Source: Onchocerca lupi (taxonomy: Eukaryota; Nematoda; Chromadorea; Rhabditida; Onchocercidae). From it: DNA of 64,000 nt. The translations under genes were made by a program, and so were the position numbers. The notes beneath the pieces were generated by a model. It saw nothing but the letters and a program-made list of their open reading frames with translations, did no database searches and was not told the origin of the DNA. The stretch covers positions 1 to 64,000 of the forward strand of contig JAOVVO010000236.1 in NCBI GenBank assembly GCA_028564675.1, read 5' to 3'. Shown piece by piece: positions 62,091-64,000 of this stretch (position 1 is its first letter; every line of letters begins with the position of its first letter).

Positions 62091-64000
62091 TGTCGAATCC
62101 AGATGTTCACTTTTTTGCTTCTTTATCATCCATCCGAATGATGTTTTTCACATCACTCTTCTTAAATAGTTTAAAACTAATTATTTCTTCCTTTCAGTTT
62201 TGGATTGAAACATTGATCATTTGTTTTCTTGGTATATTAAATTGTTAGCTATCTTTTTTTCCGCGATGGCATTTCTTTTGTGAATTCCAGTGATTTTAGT
62301 CGTCATGTCTGTTGTAAGTTAAAAACTATGTAGGATTACTCTTGGAAAGCACTTTTTATCATATACCCGATCTCCCCGTCTTTTTCTTTTCTCCCGGGAA
62401 ATAATTTTTTATGTATAATAGCCTTTTTATTCTCTATTACGAAAACAATTTTTCCATCAAGAAATCTTATTTCATAGTCTCTATCCAAAAATTTTTTAAA
62501 AATATGTTAAATTTAAAATACTTGATCAATTCAATGAAATCCTCGTGAAGAAATCTAACAAATCGATTTTCTTCTTATAAATCATTATTATTAAGACTGC
62601 AAATGAAAAAGAATCTGCTTATCACTAAATATTTTCTCTGTTCTGTTCGTGAATACAAAAACAAATCGTCGATTTTAATAGACGTTTTCCGAAAGAATTG
62701 CAACGGAAGTTAGAGGAAAAAAGAAAGAGCTAGCCCCATTAGCAACAGGAAGTAGCGGAGAAGGAAAAGTTTGTTTGTAACAAACTACCGGAAATTCATT
62801 TTTTGGAGAGTGGAAAGAAATAAGATTCAAAGGAACGAGGGTGTTTATCTTATTCATTCTCATCAAAAATATCTATTCACTTCCACTGTTAGCGGTGTTA
62901 TTTATTGTTTCTGAAATATATTCATCTAGGATGGTGTTTGATGTTTGTGAATTCTGATATTCTTTGAAATAGCCATGCTCTTTCTAATTTTTCTCCTCTG
63001 TGCTCTGTTTTCTCTCATTTGCATATGTGAAATGGAATTCGTCTGATTTCATTTCATCCATTTCTCTTTCTCTCACTTACGGCTATCTTTTTTCATTGCT
63101 AATCATTTGTTTAACATATTTTGCCCAGAAAGAATTCAGTTTTTTTGAATTGTATTCTTTGTATTTGTTATTAGAAATCCAGTGCAGAATGCAGTCTTAA
63201 TAATAATAATGTGGTGATGCAAAAAAGGCAATTCAGAATGTCCTTTTTTTTTTTTTTTTTTTTTTCGTTTTTGGCTACATTACTGGGATTTCAAATCTTG
63301 TTTGTCAATTATTCTTGAATCTTTTTAGTTTTTTTGTTTTGAATAGTATCCCATAAGGTGTCCTCAAGACTTCAAACGGTGTTTTAATTTATTTATAGAA
63401 TTAAAAAATCTGGAATCTTCCTAAAACAGTCATTTGCTAACTTACATTCTTCTAAAAAAATTTTCTTGTGAATTAAAATTTTCGAGAAATTTGAAGAATC
63501 CCGAGAGTTTCAGCATTACTACTTCTTAGACTATTTGCTTTGGGAGAACTATGTTGTGATAGACACAGTGTCTGCTGAAAGTGTTAGTCACTACCGGCTT
63601 GGATTTGGCCGAATCAAATGGATCAGTATAGCAGTTGTGGTAGGAAGCCCCCTTTGAGCGGACAAACTGCAAACAGTAAAAAATGATTAGTGTCTCTTTG
63701 TGTGTCCGGAGAAACATTTAGCTGTTTGCTGGCTTAATTCTTCCTCATCGCATTTGATGATCATATTGGCAACGATTCGTAGACGACATGGAGAAAAATC
63801 GACTAGGGTTAGGGGCCAGGAAGATGAAAAGATGTAATAGATAAGCGATATATGTTAACTTTGTGTAATCAACGTTTAGAACTTATGTTGAGGAGAGACA
63901 GATGATTATGATTAATTTCGGATTTGATAGTTTCTATTGATGGCCTTTCCTCTTTTCGTAATCTTTTCTTTGGGTGGAGAGAGGCTGGAAAAGAATTTTC
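62091..64000. other. Downstream of SOS, no gene seen
   Basis: No proline-rich exon that could serve as a SOS tail is visible on the + strand. A T-run occurs at 63243-63265. Short frames (62675-62866 -, 63000-63200 +, 63526-63717 -) lack support. It may be 3' UTR or a long intron followed by exons beyond the window. Confidence 0.5.

Noticed and set aside
1..64000. tRNA, rRNA, CRISPR or bacterial operon features
   Set aside because: I saw no T-arm-like ggttcraatcc with a matching acceptor stem, no rRNA core sequence and no spacer-repeat array; the genes are spliced eukaryotic ones.

Overview
The window reads as nuclear DNA of a parasitic-type nematode. It is strongly AT-rich, has long homopolymer runs, and its genes are split into many small exons (about 40-250 nt, one of 753 nt) with TTTTCAG-like acceptors. 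Acceptor-like sites often lie just upstream of start codons, as expected for spliced-leader trans-splicing. A ground-like (hedgehog-related) gene is a nematode-restricted marker. I cannot name the species from sequence alone; gene content and composition fit a spirurid or filarial worm, which is an inference. Exon models were built by hand from splice sites and reading phase.

Layout, left to right: an uncharacterised nuclear-type protein on the minus strand (1621-3160); a largely empty 5.5 kb; a candidate 51-residue secreted peptide (8673-8828, +); a divergent GSK3-family kinase (11009-14300, -); a divergent PP1-family phosphatase (15846-18026, -); an aftiphilin homologue (20268-24892, +); a DAN/gremlin-like cystine-knot protein (29278-30321, -, 5' end not found); a repeat-bearing gene-poor stretch; a ground-like protein with a Pro/Cys-rich arm (37092-38877, -); a divergent TFB2M/KsgA-type mitochondrial factor with a 4.4 kb intron (40920-50133, +); a fold-back repeat (about 50850-51655); and a Son-of-sevenless (SOS) Ras exchange factor in 27 exons (53942-62090, +).

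The set mixes signalling (SOS, DAN-type antagonist, ground-like), trafficking (aftiphilin), mitochondrial gene expression and, probably, male germline functions. The kinase and phosphatase lie head to tail on one strand. Both are divergent paralogues of families whose nematode expansions are largely sperm-expressed, so a functional pairing is plausible but unproven.

The most notable points are the loss of conserved active-site residues in the PP1-like and GSK3-like proteins, an apparent loss of the SAM-binding motif in the TFB2M-like protein, phase-supported GC-AG introns in SOS and the DAN gene, a SOS reading frame that stops soon after the CDC25 domain, a small secreted-peptide candidate and several uncatalogued repeats.
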